Shown: positions 12,239 to 22,649 of the stretch, piece by piece
Numbering within the stretch: the first letter of the stretch is position 1
Layout of the letters: each line of letters opens with the position of its first letter
Source: Adiantum capillus-veneris
Taxonomy: Eukaryota; Streptophyta; Polypodiopsida; Polypodiales; Pteridaceae
NCBI GenBank assembly: GCA_014529385.2
Contig: CM043943.1
Span: 99,508,355 to 99,572,354, forward strand
Direction: 5' to 3'
Length of the DNA stretch: 64,000 nt
The notes under the pieces: model-generated
Told to the model about the DNA's origin: nothing
Database searches by the model: none
Seen by the model: only the letters and a program-made list of their open reading frames with translations
Made by a program: the position numbers and the translations under genes

Positions 12239-12497
12239 TTTTAGTGTGTAAGAGTGTTCCATTGGTGTTACGGTTAGTGTAAATTCCTTGCTTGTTTGTG
12301 GGTTGCTCTAACGATTCTCCTCTTTTGCGTCCTAGTTTGCTCTTAAACTAAGTGGTGCCCCTTGTGTAGTTGGGATTTGGCTGTAGGTTTGTTGTTTTGG
12401 TTTGTGTTGTGTTTTTCCCCAGACCCATTGAGCAGCACGGGAGCCTTGAAGGGTGTCTAGAGGTTGCTCTTCTTGTTGCCCGCCCCAGACCGCCTCA
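9894..12497 (+). mobile_element. Solo LTR of the Tat-like Gypsy family
   Basis: Begins TGATAGCCATTTTTCAGC and ends GCCCGCCCCAGACCGCCTCA, matching in opposite orientation the LTRs at 46,784-49,495 and 55,411-58,176. It is flanked by a perfect 4-bp direct repeat CCAT (9,890-9,893 and 12,498-12,501). No internal retroelement sequence is present, so it is the product of LTR-LTR recombination. It carries its own CT tract (12,201-12,235) and a TATA box. It is clearly more diverged from the other two LTRs than they are from each other, so it is an older insertion, about 180 bp after the H3-variant stop codon. Confidence 0.9.
11691..11699 (+). promoter_or_regulatory. TATA box of the solo LTR
   Basis: TATAAATAG lies in the part of the LTR corresponding to the TATAAAAG of the full-length element's LTRs. 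If still active it would drive transcription rightwards, away from the H3 ORF. Confidence 0.5.
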
Positions 12498-13460
12498 CCA
12501 TTAGCTTGTTATTGTGAAAACTTGCCTACGTTAAGCACCTTGGCTAAGTGGGGCATGCACTTCCTAATGCATCCATGCTATGTGAAGCATTGAAGCAAGG
12601 GAAAACTCACTACTGCATAGAAAAAGCATCTAGAAAGCCTTGAAAATGGCTTGGAATGCCCCCAAAGTGACTGCCACAAGGGCGCGCATTTGGGGCTTCC
12701 AGAGGCATATGGATGGACAAAATGCGCGCCCTTGTGGCAGCCTTTTTTAGGGCATTCCAAGCCCTTTCCAAGGGTTTCCAAAAAATTTTAACAAGCAATA
12801 AGGATATTTTATTTGCTTCAATGCTTCACAAAGCATAGATGCATCTGAAAATCATCCCCCCTTAGTCCATGTAGCATAGAATTTTTGAAGCATGGTAACC
12901 TCTTGTGATTGGGTATTGCAACTGTAAAGGATCTGGCCCTATGCTCCAAAATGGGCTTGAGATGCTCCAAAATGAGCTGCCACATGGTTTCCTCTTGTGA
13001 CTTGGTATTGGAACTTTAAGTATCTGGGTCTACTCCAAAATGGGCTTGAGATTACCCCAAATGAGCTGCCACAACATGGTTATCTCTTGTCTTTGGGTTT
13101 TGCACATGTAATGTACCTGGGTATGCTCAAAAATGGGCTTTACATGCTCCAAAATGAGCTGCCACAAGGGCGCGCATTTGCCCCTTTCATTTGCTGATGG
13201 AAGGCCCAAATGCGCGCCCTTATGGGAACCCATTTTGGGGCCTTCCAAGCCCTTCGGTAGGCAAATCAATAACTTTGGAAGCCAAACATATAACAAAGTA
13301 TGCATATTAATAATTTTAAGGCCTGCCAAACCCTTTAGTAGTCATATCAGAAATTATGGTGCTTCTCATACACAATGGAAAGCCAAACATATAACAAATT
13401 CAAAAACTTGCAAGTAAGAGAGTCGTAGACACCAAAAAGTAGTTTCATTAAAGAAATCAA
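12498..13460. repeat. Foldback and tandem-repeat spacer of insertion 1
   Basis: Two large imperfect hairpins share the core GCCACAAGGGCGCGCATTT: hairpin 1 has arms of about 60 bp (12,633-12,692 and 12,718-12,779), hairpin 2 spans about 13,130-13,250. Between them are about three degenerate tandem units of 90-100 bp (12,890-13,160), each ending in CAAAATGAGCTGCCACA or close to it. Apparent ORFs on both strands here come from the symmetry. It lies between the plus-strand and minus-strand gene groups of the element. Confidence 0.85.
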
Positions 13461-13464
13461 TGCT

Positions 13465-15028
13465 TTACATGATATCCGGATTTTGCTTTAGGATCTTTCG
13501 AATTAGAATTTTTTGGCGCTTTGCCTTTTGGGGTAGCTCCCTGTTAAGTAAAGTGGTTGTGATTTCTTGGGTGTCATTAACCCCTACAGCTTGGTTCATG
13601 CCGACATGGGCGATTAGGCGCCCACGAAAGTTAACGCCGAAAGTGGATATTGCAAAATCTTTCTTTACAAGCACTACAAGGTTGGCCAATTGGACAAGGG
13701 TTGTTAAGCACAACGCCTTGGAGAGTGAACGGAGAGAAAAAATGTTGTAGCGACCATTGGGAGAGTAGTCGGCATGCACAAACACCATGAAACCAGTCGG
13801 AAGTGTGCCGAGGTAGTGAGCAAGTGCCGCTTGAGGTCCGAACGGCGTCCTCCTCCCCCCTGACCATTGCGCCCAGGCGTCAATCTCCAAAACATCCTGC
13901 AAAACATAGGTTTTGTGAGAAATATGGCAGATAATTATGATATAACATTAACAAAATCATTTGTAACCATCAAATGTAAGTGAGCATCCATACCTCTTGT
14001 CTACGATCCTCCTCATCAACATCCGAGTGCAAGTAAAGATTCACACTTGACTTCCCCTTTGGATCAAGCAAAACAGGTGTTGCAGCAGGTGATGGTGAAT
14101 CCACTCTTGCGCGTTTAGCGAAACACATGGCTTGCATGGCCGCAAAATCCTCCTCAGAGACCTTGGACTACTCGGCCGCTGCCACCTCGGCTTGTGCGAT
14201 CGCCACTGTGTCCGCCAAAGTATTCCCCATGGGCAGTAGGAGATCATCGTCATGGGAGGTGGTGGTATCAACCTCAAACTTTCCATGGGCATCGAGGATG
14301 GCGAAACACTCATCCATGTGAAGCTCAAAGGATTTCTCCAGATCGTGCATAAGCACAAACTCCTCCCCACCCACCACAATGAAGGAGAAACGGGTAATCT
14401 CTACCTCAGGGATGGCATCCCGAGTGTTGGTTCCTTCTGGTGGTCCCGAGGATGAACCGACAGATGGAGAGGCCTCCAAGAGGCCTTGAATCCCTATAGA
14501 GTAAGTCAAGGCGAGCGTCCTCTCCTCTACGGATGTGTCAATGGTCGCGGGCTTGGGGTCCTTCACATCAGCCAATACCCCGCCGATCTACAAGTGTGGT
14601 AGCACTACGTCAGGGCCTGTTGGGCACTCATGAAGGAGGAAGATCATTATCGCCTGGACAGAGAAAAAAGTGTTTCCGATCTTTCCCTTACGCATTGCTC
14701 GCACATCATCATCTTCAAGCCGCACATATTGTCCGGAGGGTTGTGCTATGGTGGCAAAGCGTGCAAGCCGCTGATGAAATGGCATGTCCCCTTGGTAGAT
14801 GTGGTGCAGAAGGCCCTCAGGGACCCATTGCCCTTGCCGGTTTGGTAACTCAACAATGAATCTCCCCATGCACGTGGAAATGTATGAAGTAATATGCTCA
14901 AAATATTGAGAGTGGAGAGTTAAGCTGGTTTCCAAATCGGGTTGGGTTGTGAAAAATGCTTGAAGCTCAGGGCGATTTGTATGCCCAGCCTCAGTAAGGA
15001 ATGCATCTAAAGCACTAGTAGCAGCCAT
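13465..15028 (-). pseudogene. Unrecognised two-exon gene of insertion 1
   Basis: Starts at ATG 15,028 (MAATSALDAFLTEAGHTN). Exon 1 runs to 13,994 and joins in frame over a GT-AG intron (13,897-13,993, GAG|GTATGG ... TTTTGCAG|GATG) to exon 2, which ends QNPDIM-stop at 13,465, giving a product of about 490 residues. Two in-frame stops, both TAG, interrupt exon 1 (14,586-14,588 after VLPHL; 14,166-14,168 after VAAAE) and look like former CAG codons. Visible pieces: a helical N-terminus with RLEDDDVRAMRKGK, a Ser/Pro-rich acidic middle, and a hydrophobic C-terminal region (GTLPTGFMVFVHADYS, FGVNFRGRLIAHVG) ending in a basic tail. I recognise no family. It faces the H3/DDE side and could be a second protein of the element. 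Confidence 0.5.
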
Positions 15029-15337
15029 GTCTTCTCTTTGCGTGATTGGGTATGCTAGGTCTCTCTGCAATGCTGGGATGAAAATGGTGAAATGAGGAGG
15101 TGGTCCCCCTTATATATACATATTCCATCTTGAAAAAAAATAAAAATGGTGAAATAGGGAGGTGGTTCCCCTTATATAGACATATTCCATCTCAAAAAAA
15201 ATAAAAAATATGCGTTTTAAAAATAATTTTACACAACACCTTAAAACTCAAATACAAAATCAAGTACAACACCTTAAAAAATTTTAGAATCTTTAATAAA
15301 ATGTCCAATATATAAACGATTAAAGTTACAAGCCAAT

Positions 15338-16700
15338 TCACTTAGACAAGATGACTTCGTCTGTAGCCCAATCTTTGTAAACAAGCATAGTGGCCTCCAT
15401 CCGCCTTCCAATCTACACAACCAAAAAATGGGCAATCAAAACACAAATATCCACAAAAATTAAGAAAGGGTAGCTAATCAAGCACAAAGCATACCTTGCG
15501 CTGTTCCAGTTTGAAACTTGAATTGCCGACATCTTTGAATCCCATAATGACAAAGTGTTCCCGAAGATTGGCAAGAGTCCAATGCGGATTCACTGCAACC
15601 ACCTCCACCTCATTATTGGGCATGCGGACATGAATTTCAAAGGATTGAACCTCTTGGCTGTCAGCTGCAAGGGTATCCATTTGCCACGTTTGTGCATCCA
15701 CCTTTCGTAGCTAAACCGTGCATACAAGGTGCACCTTGCCGTCAAATATCGAAGGCAAAGCTGTGTGGGGGACACATTGCACTTGTAACGGTCACCATCA
15801 TGCAAACCGTAACCATAGCCCCAATTGACACCTAGAATGGTTTCCATTGCATCTTTGCAAACAAACATTGTCGGTGTTTCCACAATCGGCAGAGAGCGGA
15901 ATGCATGCACAAACAAATGAATGGGACAATGCCAACTGAGACCCACCAATCTGGTTTCCCTACTAAACTTTAGGGACCCTTGGAAATCTTGCAGCACCTT
16001 GTGCTTGAAAGAAAGCAAGGCCCAATGGTCTGGAGTTGGCCATTCTGGACTCTGCAATGAGGGTGTCTCCACAGCTTCTAACCTACCATGGCTTTGGCTT
16101 GACTTTGGCACCACGTACTTGTGGGAGTACATGAATGTTCCCTACTCTGTAAGTTTTTTTTACGAGACATTAGGAAACATAAGCCCCCCAATGTGAGCAT
16201 GCACAACCATGAACGTGCCTGAGAGGCACGTTCATGCCTGAGAGCTGCTTGAGTGCCTGAGAGGCACTCAAGCGGCTGCTCCTCAACTAAGCTGGATGGA
16301 AAAACATATTTACAAATGCCCTTAGTCAAACATAATGATCGTATGCACGTAAACATGATATATGCATGGGATAGCTAAACCATGAGGAAGTACAATGAGG
16401 TGCAAATTGAGTTGAAGCTCTCTTCAGGTGGATCTCACCTACACTGTACACTGTTGCACGATGGCCACCATTCCGGGCTTGGTTTCTTTGAATGCCAATA
16501 GTCTTCCCTTTCAATGGCGTTCCAATACGCCTCGACATCGTACACGATGAGGTCCAACACTGGACGGTTGCATGTAGACCCATGAACCCTTCTTGAATAC
16601 CTGTGGGATCCATCCCCCCTCTGAATTTTTTGTGTTGTGCAACACAATCTCCTGTATCTCTGGTTTGGGCCGTCTATGCATGTTAGCGGTGGACATGCTT
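15338..16700 (-). pseudogene. Unrecognised multi-exon gene of insertion 1
   Basis: The last exon (15,338-15,412, ending DEVILSK-stop) joins over a GT-AG intron (15,413-15,494; CGCAAG|GTATGC, TTGTGTAG|ATTGG) to an exon reading FEIHVRMPNNEVEVVAVNP, WTLANLREHFVIMGFKD and SSFKLEQRK. That block resembles a ubiquitin-like beta-grasp fold (inference from pattern only). A one-base frame change near 15,715 separates it from upstream coding (ATG 16,132, MYSHKYVVPKSSQS; FVCKDAMETILGVNWGYGYG). Further upstream, 16,435-16,696 encodes MSTANMHRRPKPEIQEIV and, after another frame change, LDLIVYDVEAYWNAIERE, probably the first exon. It stands in tandem with the gene ending at 13,465, 310 bp apart. Function unknown. 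Confidence 0.45.
16208..16277. repeat. Twin short hairpins with identical GAG loops
   Basis: Hairpin 1 (16,208-16,236) has a perfect 13-bp stem, CATGAACGTGCCT, loop GAG. Hairpin 2 (16,243-16,277) has a 16-bp stem, AGCTGCTTGAGTGCCT, with one mismatch and the same loop. They are separated by six bases and share CCTGAGAGG at the apex. They lie between the exons of the minus-strand gene. Confidence 0.9.
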
Positions 16701-17409
16701 GGGAAGTTAGGCTTAGGAAGGGATTGGGAATGGGTGGGAGGAAGGTGAGGAGAGAAGTGGGCAAGGCTATGGGCTATTGTGTGTGGGTATTGTGGAGAGA
16801 GAATGAGGAGCTGAGGGGAGGGTGAGGTGAGCTACATATGGTGACTATGGTGGCTTTGACAATGGAGATAGAGAAAGAGGGGAGGAGTGAGAGGTAGAGA
16901 GGATAGTGGAGTTGTGGGCTATGGGTTTTGGGACTGCAGAGGGTTGATGGAGGTGTGAGAGAAGGGGGAGCTATGGAGAGAGGAAGAGAGTGGTGGAAAG
17001 CATTTGGCTATGGCTGCCTTGACTGTAGAGAGAGAATGAGGGGAGGGAGAAGAGGGAGAGTGTGGGAGAGAAAAGTAGTGAGGGAGGGAGAGAAAGTGGA
17101 TTTTGGGGAGAGAAATTGACTTTTTGAAGTTAGTACATGTTTTGGGATAGTTTTGAAGGCAAATGAGTCAATTTTGACACTTAAAAAAAAAAATTCATTT
17201 TTTAGGGTTTTTAAGGTTGCGCATTTTTCTTTTGGGGGGGTCCCGCCCTCTTTTATGACACCTCTTTCCCCCTTTTATCCCCCCCCCCCCACCACCACTC
17301 TTTAAGAATCAAGCATTGAAGAGGGAGACAATTAGGCTGGACCCCTACCATTCCTCCCCCTTTAGGTGATATCCCAAGAGCCCTCTCATTGGTTCTCCCT
17401 TAAGCCTTC

Positions 17410-17449
17410 ACTAATCAAAAAGGCCCAAGGAGAGTCCATATTTTTCCTA
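17410..17449 (-). repeat. Right terminal inverted repeat of insertion 1
   Basis: Exact 19-bp reverse complement of the left terminus (17,429-17,447), continuing inward as AAGGCCCA. The PIF frame resumes at 17,450. Confidence 0.8.
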
Positions 17450-17776
17450 ATGGGAATCCATTCCAAACTGAACTAGTCGACATGGTTGTCTCTTTTTGCA
17501 ATTATGGGGATGTGGAAACCATCTATCTCCCCAGCAACGAAGGGGATTTCCCTTGTAGCCTCAAACTCATGTGCTAACGTTACAAGCCAGGAGTTTGAAT
17601 GCCATCTAATGTAGATATCAGTAAGGCCAAATTTCACAATTGCCATACAAAAATCTAGCACAATCTCACAAGATATGCTCTTAGCACACCCATAAGTGTC
17701 ACCAAGGCCCAAAAACCTGTCTCCTAACTGCAAGCCTACTGAGAGTGATTGCTATCTATCTTCAATGGACACAGCC
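17450..17776 (-). pseudogene. PIF/Harbinger-type transposase, middle piece
   Basis: Minus-strand translation runs from AVSIEDR (one stop) through LQLGDRFLGLGDTYGCAKS (helix-turn-helix-like) to FVAGEIDGFHIPIIAKRDNH, the conserved first-Asp block (GxIDGxHIP) of Harbinger DDE nucleases. It ends at 17,450 against the terminus of insertion 1, and its continuation is at 4,390-5,056. At its other end it stops at 17,776 against the hAT-type element; the preceding residues are at 25,883-26,010. Confidence 0.85.
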
Positions 17777-18005
17777 AAGGATTAATATTTACGTAATTAT
17801 GATAAATTTTGTGTGATCACATGGTCTTATTGACACATTTACATGATTACACTAAACATGATCACAAAGAATCCGGTTAAGGGTGACCTGCAAACCCACT
17901 AAATTTCCGTCGGGCTTTTCCATTTTCCCTATGGGCCCGCCGAGAATACTAAAAAGCCCGGTGGGCTTGCATAATTATATATGTGCGGGTCCAATCGGGT
18001 CTGCT
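17777..18005 (+). repeat. Left terminal inverted region of the hAT-type element
   Basis: Starts near AAGGATTAATATTTACGTAA and contains GACCTGCAAA at 17,885-17,894, then TTTTCCATTTTCCC and CCCGCCGAG. It pairs with 25,620-25,882, with similar spacing of each motif from the end. Confidence 0.75.
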
Positions 18006-18027
18006 GGGTGTTATTTCTTGCTTTTAT

Positions 18028-18030
<3 letters not shown>

Positions 18031-18074
<44 letters not shown>
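18031..18074. repeat. (GA)n in the kinase-gene leader
   Basis: Uninterrupted GA array just inside the element's left terminal region. The reversed copy has a CT array at the same place (62,780-62,915), so the tract belongs to the element. Confidence 0.95.
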
Positions 18075-18076
<2 letters not shown>

Positions 18077-19521
18077 ATCGACCACCTTTGCAGGTACGTC
18101 GAGAGGAAAGAGGAGAGAGGGGGTCGTATGGAAGCATGCTCTGCGTCGTAGTGTGAAGCAATAGCGGAGTATCTGACCACACGATCTGGGTATGTGTTGT
18201 GTGTGTGTGTATGGGTTGTGTGGTAGCGTGCCTTTTGTCGTATTGCACGACAGTGATAAGGTACCTTACCACACAATGGGAGTGTGTGTGTAAGTTGTTC
18301 TACGGAACAGTGCTTATCACGGGGGCATCACCTCAATGACGCGAGGAAGATGGTCTCCTTGTGGTAAGTATTGGCTTATTGTCTGGGTACTACATCTGTG
18401 ACGCGATGAATCTAGTATCCTTATGGTAAATCAACTTCCCTTCCCCTTACCCAAAAAATATGTGGGCATCAGTCAGTAACGCGAATATATGATGTTCGTA
18501 TGCAAGTCATTATTTCTCCTTAGATTCAGGCGGCACTCGATCAGTAACACGGGTAATAGAGTGTCGTTTGTTAGAAGCATTTGTTTTTGCATGAATGTGG
18601 CATTCAGGTCATTAACCCGGCCGTACAAACGTCATATAGTTTGTATGTGCATGTGCAGTTAATTTTTTAAGTATTAAGAATATGAAATACTTGGTCGGTA
18701 ACGCGGTTGTGAAGAGTATTTCATATACAAATGTATGAACTGTTTGATTTTGTTGTTTTTTTAACTGTCCATATGAAACTATATACTAGCTAATTATATT
18801 CAAAAGCATACTTTATTCATCAATCATCGCTATTTTAAATGCTCCATTTATATAAATTATATGTAAAAAAAGTATTTACACAAAAATTACATGTTAAATA
18901 TTCTTTTTTATCTTCTTAAAGGACCTCAAGAATTATCGCTATTTTTAATGCTTCATTTACATAAATTCTTTGTAAGAAAGAATCTGCACACAATTTGCAT
19001 GTTTAATATTATTATGTATCTTTTTAAAGAGCATCAATTATCATCGCTTTTTTTATTGCTACATTTACATAAATTCTATGTAAAAAATTCTATGAACACA
19101 CTTTTTTACGTAGATTGTGTGAACAAACTGTGTGAACACAATTTGCTAGTCCGATTTGTATACTTCCAATGTTCTACATGTTTTTGGAGTCTTTAAGTCG
19201 GTGTGTGCTTTGTTTGAACTAGTACGTGCGCACAAAGAAAAATATGTTAAAAATTCAATATATGTTGAAATGTGCCAGACTGTGAACATGTATTGTTTGA
19301 TCTGAATTAAGTTCTTATAAACGACATATATTTTACATGTGTAACAAATTGCAATTTTAAGTGGAGATTGTTTTCAATTTTTATCAATATTTTCTTGTAC
19401 ATTTCTTAAAGTCTTCAAGTGGTGGTTAAGGGTTTGCCTGAAATAGTGCGAGAGTGTTAGTGTCATTCGCAGCTCCATGAATTTGTATTTGATATGCTGT
19501 TTTTTATTGTCCAGTGCAAAT

Positions 19522-20803
19522 ATGACGCCAGATCAAAAGAAAAGTATTATGCGTGCCATTCATAAAGAATGTATTTTGGCAATCTCATCATGTGCAGATG
19601 GTCGCATACAACAGATTAGTGAAAGCGATGTCTTCATGAAAGACCTCACTAGCGATATATGGGAGAACACAGAGTGCAGGCTACAAGTTGAAGGCCAATA
19701 CAACTTGTTGATTCCAGTAGGGATTCGAGAATTTGACCCCCACCACAAGGTTAGGACAGTGTTGGGCAATATGAAAGTATGTTGCAGAGACTTAAAGAAA
19801 GATATCCCACCTGTCTGCGACATGTCAAAATTAGAGCTCTGGGATAAATTGTGCAAAGAACAGAAGGTAAAGATGAAGCGTGTGAAAGCTCAGGACCAAG
19901 CAGCCTTACCCAAGAGATTGAAGATGGCCCAAGATGCACAAGCAGCTTTGGGAGGTCGATTCGATGCCAGTGGCACCGGCACAATCATGCGCACGGCTTT
20001 GAATGCCAACTGCGCTTATCTTGTTGAAATCCCTCACGAAGCCTTCGTAGAAGGTATGAGGGTTGGAGCAGGCTCCTTTGGTGTGTGTACACTCTACACC
20101 ATCAAAGGCATCTCTTTTTTTCCAGACCACATTACATAGGTGGGAAAATGTTACAAGGGAGGGAGTGAGGCAAAATTTGACAGCTTTCAAACAGAGCAGA
20201 ATGCAAACGCTTCACTCCTCCATTGTAAGGTGCATTGGATTTACTACCGAAGCTCCTTGGATCACAATATTCCCACACTACAATGGGGGTACCGTGGGCG
20301 ACATGATGTACCGCTTACCATTCGCTCATAGATTGTTCAAACGACACATGCACATGCTACAACACGACTGGAGGTCATTGCCTACAGCAAATCTTCCTAT
20401 GCAAGAGATAGACATGGTGCGGATCAAAGCGCAGATGCCAACCATTTGTCATGCCTTAATCGACGGCGTTGCGGCTGCCCACTCGACTGGTATAGTGCAC
20501 ATTGACCTTCACTTGTTCAACATAATGTTGGACTTTACTCGTGTCAATAAACCCCGCGTCGGCATCATTGATTGGGGTATGATTCTTAGAACACCAGCTA
20601 AGCGGACAGTAATTAATTATTTGCATCCAAGCGCATAGTCGGACTCTACAATTTTGGGGGCACAGAGAGCAGGGAATGCCGAGATGGCTAAGCGACCGTG
20701 GATTGCTCCAGAGCTATACGATCCATGGTGCACAGATGCGTACACAAAAGCAAGCGACATTTACGCATTGGGCTACCTATTCGACATGCTGGCAGATTTT
20801 TGA
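19522..20803 (+). pseudogene. Divergent protein-kinase-like gene carried by hAT-type element
   Basis: ATG 19,522 follows an acceptor-like TTTTTTATTGTCCAG. Residues 1 to about 170 form an N-terminal region (MTPDQKKSIMRAIHKEC) of no known family. The kinase domain follows: glycine loop GAGSFG (about 20,070), then a +1 frame change near 20,110-20,125, TLHRWENVTREGVRQNLTAF, SIVRCIGF, YNGGTVGDMM, ICHALIDGVAAAHSTGI, catalytic loop HIDLHLFNIML (HRD is HID, Lys is His, Asp and Asn kept), VGIIDWGM (DFG is DWG), in-frame TAG at 20,636, then RPWIAPELYD (APE) and KASDIYALGYL (subdomain IX). The position of the beta-3 Lys reads Thr. The end is cut short near 20,803. The DLH/DWG pattern also recalls APH-type kinases, but GxGxxG, APE and subdomain IX favour the eukaryotic kinase fold. 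Dead as it stands; the ancestor may have been active. Confidence 0.7.
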
Positions 20804-21349
20804 AATGCAGCTAGAAAAGTTTATTTTCCACAAAAAGTTTTTCAACACCCGGACAAAGATGTTATGAGGGCTATTCGGATTAAAGTAGATTGTTCCAGAT
20901 GAAGTTAAAAGAGTGGGAACAAAGAAGAAATTCTTTTGATGTATTGATACTTTTCAAAGAACATTTAAAAACATAACCTAACCCTGTCCAATGTCCCCTT
21001 GTTGAACTTGCACCATCATTTTATCGATTTAAATATTTCTATGATATACATATATCTTGTCCGGGGTATTCTATTTTTTATTGAAGTGTATTATCTGGTT
21101 TGAAGTGGTTCACCTAATTGAATCAATTATCTTTAGTCATTTCAAATTTGTCATGTTGAGTGTCAGTATTTCAAATTTGCCTTGTGGCTCAATTAGTCGC
21201 ATTTGTTGTGGTTTGATTTAGTGGATTTTGACGTCTTTTGTAGTGGACGAGAAGTTGTTATCTTGTACATCTGTGAAACTGTTGAATTGTGAGCATATAT
21301 ATTTGTCAATGATATTGAATATTTGTCTATCTGTTGATTGCAGCTCTAA

Positions 21350-22180
21350 GAGAAAATGGCCGATGAAGAACAAGCTGATATTGGCACCCAATCACTGCTC
21401 CATGATCAACAACGAGCGACTTTTAATGCATTTTCAGTGCATAAAGTCTGTAGCACACGGTATGTTGGCACAACAAGCGACGCGTACTGCTCAACGACTC
21501 TCAAAATGGGCAAATCCAAACCACATGCAATGGAAAGAGATCAATAAAGAAGTGACAGAGGACATGATCAAGACAATATGGCCATGTGAGGATACAGAGA
21601 TGAAGAAAGGAAGGTCAAAGTTTTTCGAAGTGCAACCATGATGCGATCAAAGAAAACGCTAAGAGGATTTATTTGGAAGTTTATGGCCATCCCATGCACA
21701 ATGCTGATTGTGCGCTATATTTTGTAAAAATGTTATATGTTCACTTTGTGCAACAACAACCAGAAGACTTTTCGTCAAAGGAGACAATTGTTGCCACTCA
21801 TAATTAAAGCGAGAGTTATGTCACTTTCACCCGAGATGAGCTGGCATTGATAGTGGAAGGTGCCGACCTACAGTTAAAGAGAGAGAAGGATATTTACATG
21901 ACACAGTTGGCAGAAAAAAATATAAAAATAATACGGCTTTCTATAGCCACCGAGACACCCCAACCCTTACAAGTCCGGATGGAGAAAAGCATTCACCGCT
22001 TAAGCCAGGACGTTCAAAATCTAACACACTGAGTGAATCCAACACTTGTACAAGGGATACACATCAGCCACCTTGTCATGCATCCAGATTTGGTCCCCTT
22101 GTCTACTTCAGATGCATCCTCATCTTCCCAATGTCCAGTTTGCTACAAGAATTTTGATGGATGGAGTGGATATTTAATAT
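21350..22180 (+). other. Unrecognised middle ORF region of the hAT-type element
   Basis: A possible start at ATG 21,356 (MADEEQADIGTQSLLHDQQ) and overlapping frames reading MQWKEINKEVTEDMIKTIW, EDTEMKKGRSKFFEVQP and, at 21,847-22,032, LQLKREKDIYMTQLAEKN followed by MEKSIHRLSQDVQNL (coiled-coil-like) suggest one broken gene of roughly 250 codons. Several frame changes are needed. I recognise no family. It lies between the kinase-like gene and the transposase, and no counterpart was seen in the second copy, where unrelated-looking sequence occupies 60.8-61.8 kb. Confidence 0.35.
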
Positions 22181-22649
22181 AAAATAGTAGTCGATGCGCA
22201 ATCTATTCACAAGATATTTCACAAGGAATATATATTATGTTTGGCATAGCAAACGAGTATAAATTCAAGCAAGCTCGCCAAGATACCCCTAGCACAATTA
22301 GAAATCTGTTTGATGAGCAAGATGCTGCTTCAGAGCAACACAATTGAGATCGAAAAACTATGTACAATCGTGAATATGAAGTATTGTAATTACTCAAAAC
22401 ACATTTGAATAGAAGGTCTTTTACAATGGTTTTTGACATGTACTCGTTCTACTTTCAAGCTATATTGAATCTGTTGAGTTGTTATCTGGTTCTAAGTCTG
22501 AGTGTTGTGGTTCTCCTTGTAATTCAACCTCCACATCTATTGTCAAATTCTCTTCTATTTTGTCTATAGTGCATTGAGGTACACCAGCATTGAACTCTTC
22601 TTCGTCTTCGTTTTGACAATCACACAACCAGGTTGGCATTTCCTCCTCT

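Larger units (their letters stand above)
5057..17449. mobile_element. Insertion 1: TIR DNA transposon carrying an H3-variant ORF
   Basis: The borders carry inverted repeats: GGAAAAATATGGACTCTCC at 5,059-5,077 on the plus strand and its exact reverse complement at 17,429-17,447, followed inside by (A/T)TGGGCCTT on both sides. Flanking bases are TTA (left) and TAA (right), near a 3-bp T(A/T)A target site but not an exact direct repeat. Outside both borders lies one PIF/Harbinger gene on the minus strand, which confirms an insertion of about 12.4 kb; 2.6 kb of it is a later solo LTR. Inside: a spliced DDE-transposase-like gene and an H3-variant ORF on plus, a foldback spacer, and two spliced genes on minus, giving a convergent layout. 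G/C-rich runs lie just inside both ends (5,150-5,290 and 17,230-17,300). I do not recognise the superfamily; PIF-like TIRs and target site are only suggestive. Confidence 0.7.

Noticed and set aside
12578-13417. Mirrored ORFs of 60-99 residues on both strands
   Set aside because: Produced by the inverted and tandem repeats of the spacer.
5057-17449. Exact 3-bp target duplication for insertion 1
   Set aside because: The flanks are TTA and TAA, which are inverse rather than direct repeats; at best one mismatch, so not claimed.
22203-22439. Minus-strand ORF of 78 residues downstream of the hAT transposase
   Set aside because: No similarity to hAT C-termini or other families; composition looks non-coding.
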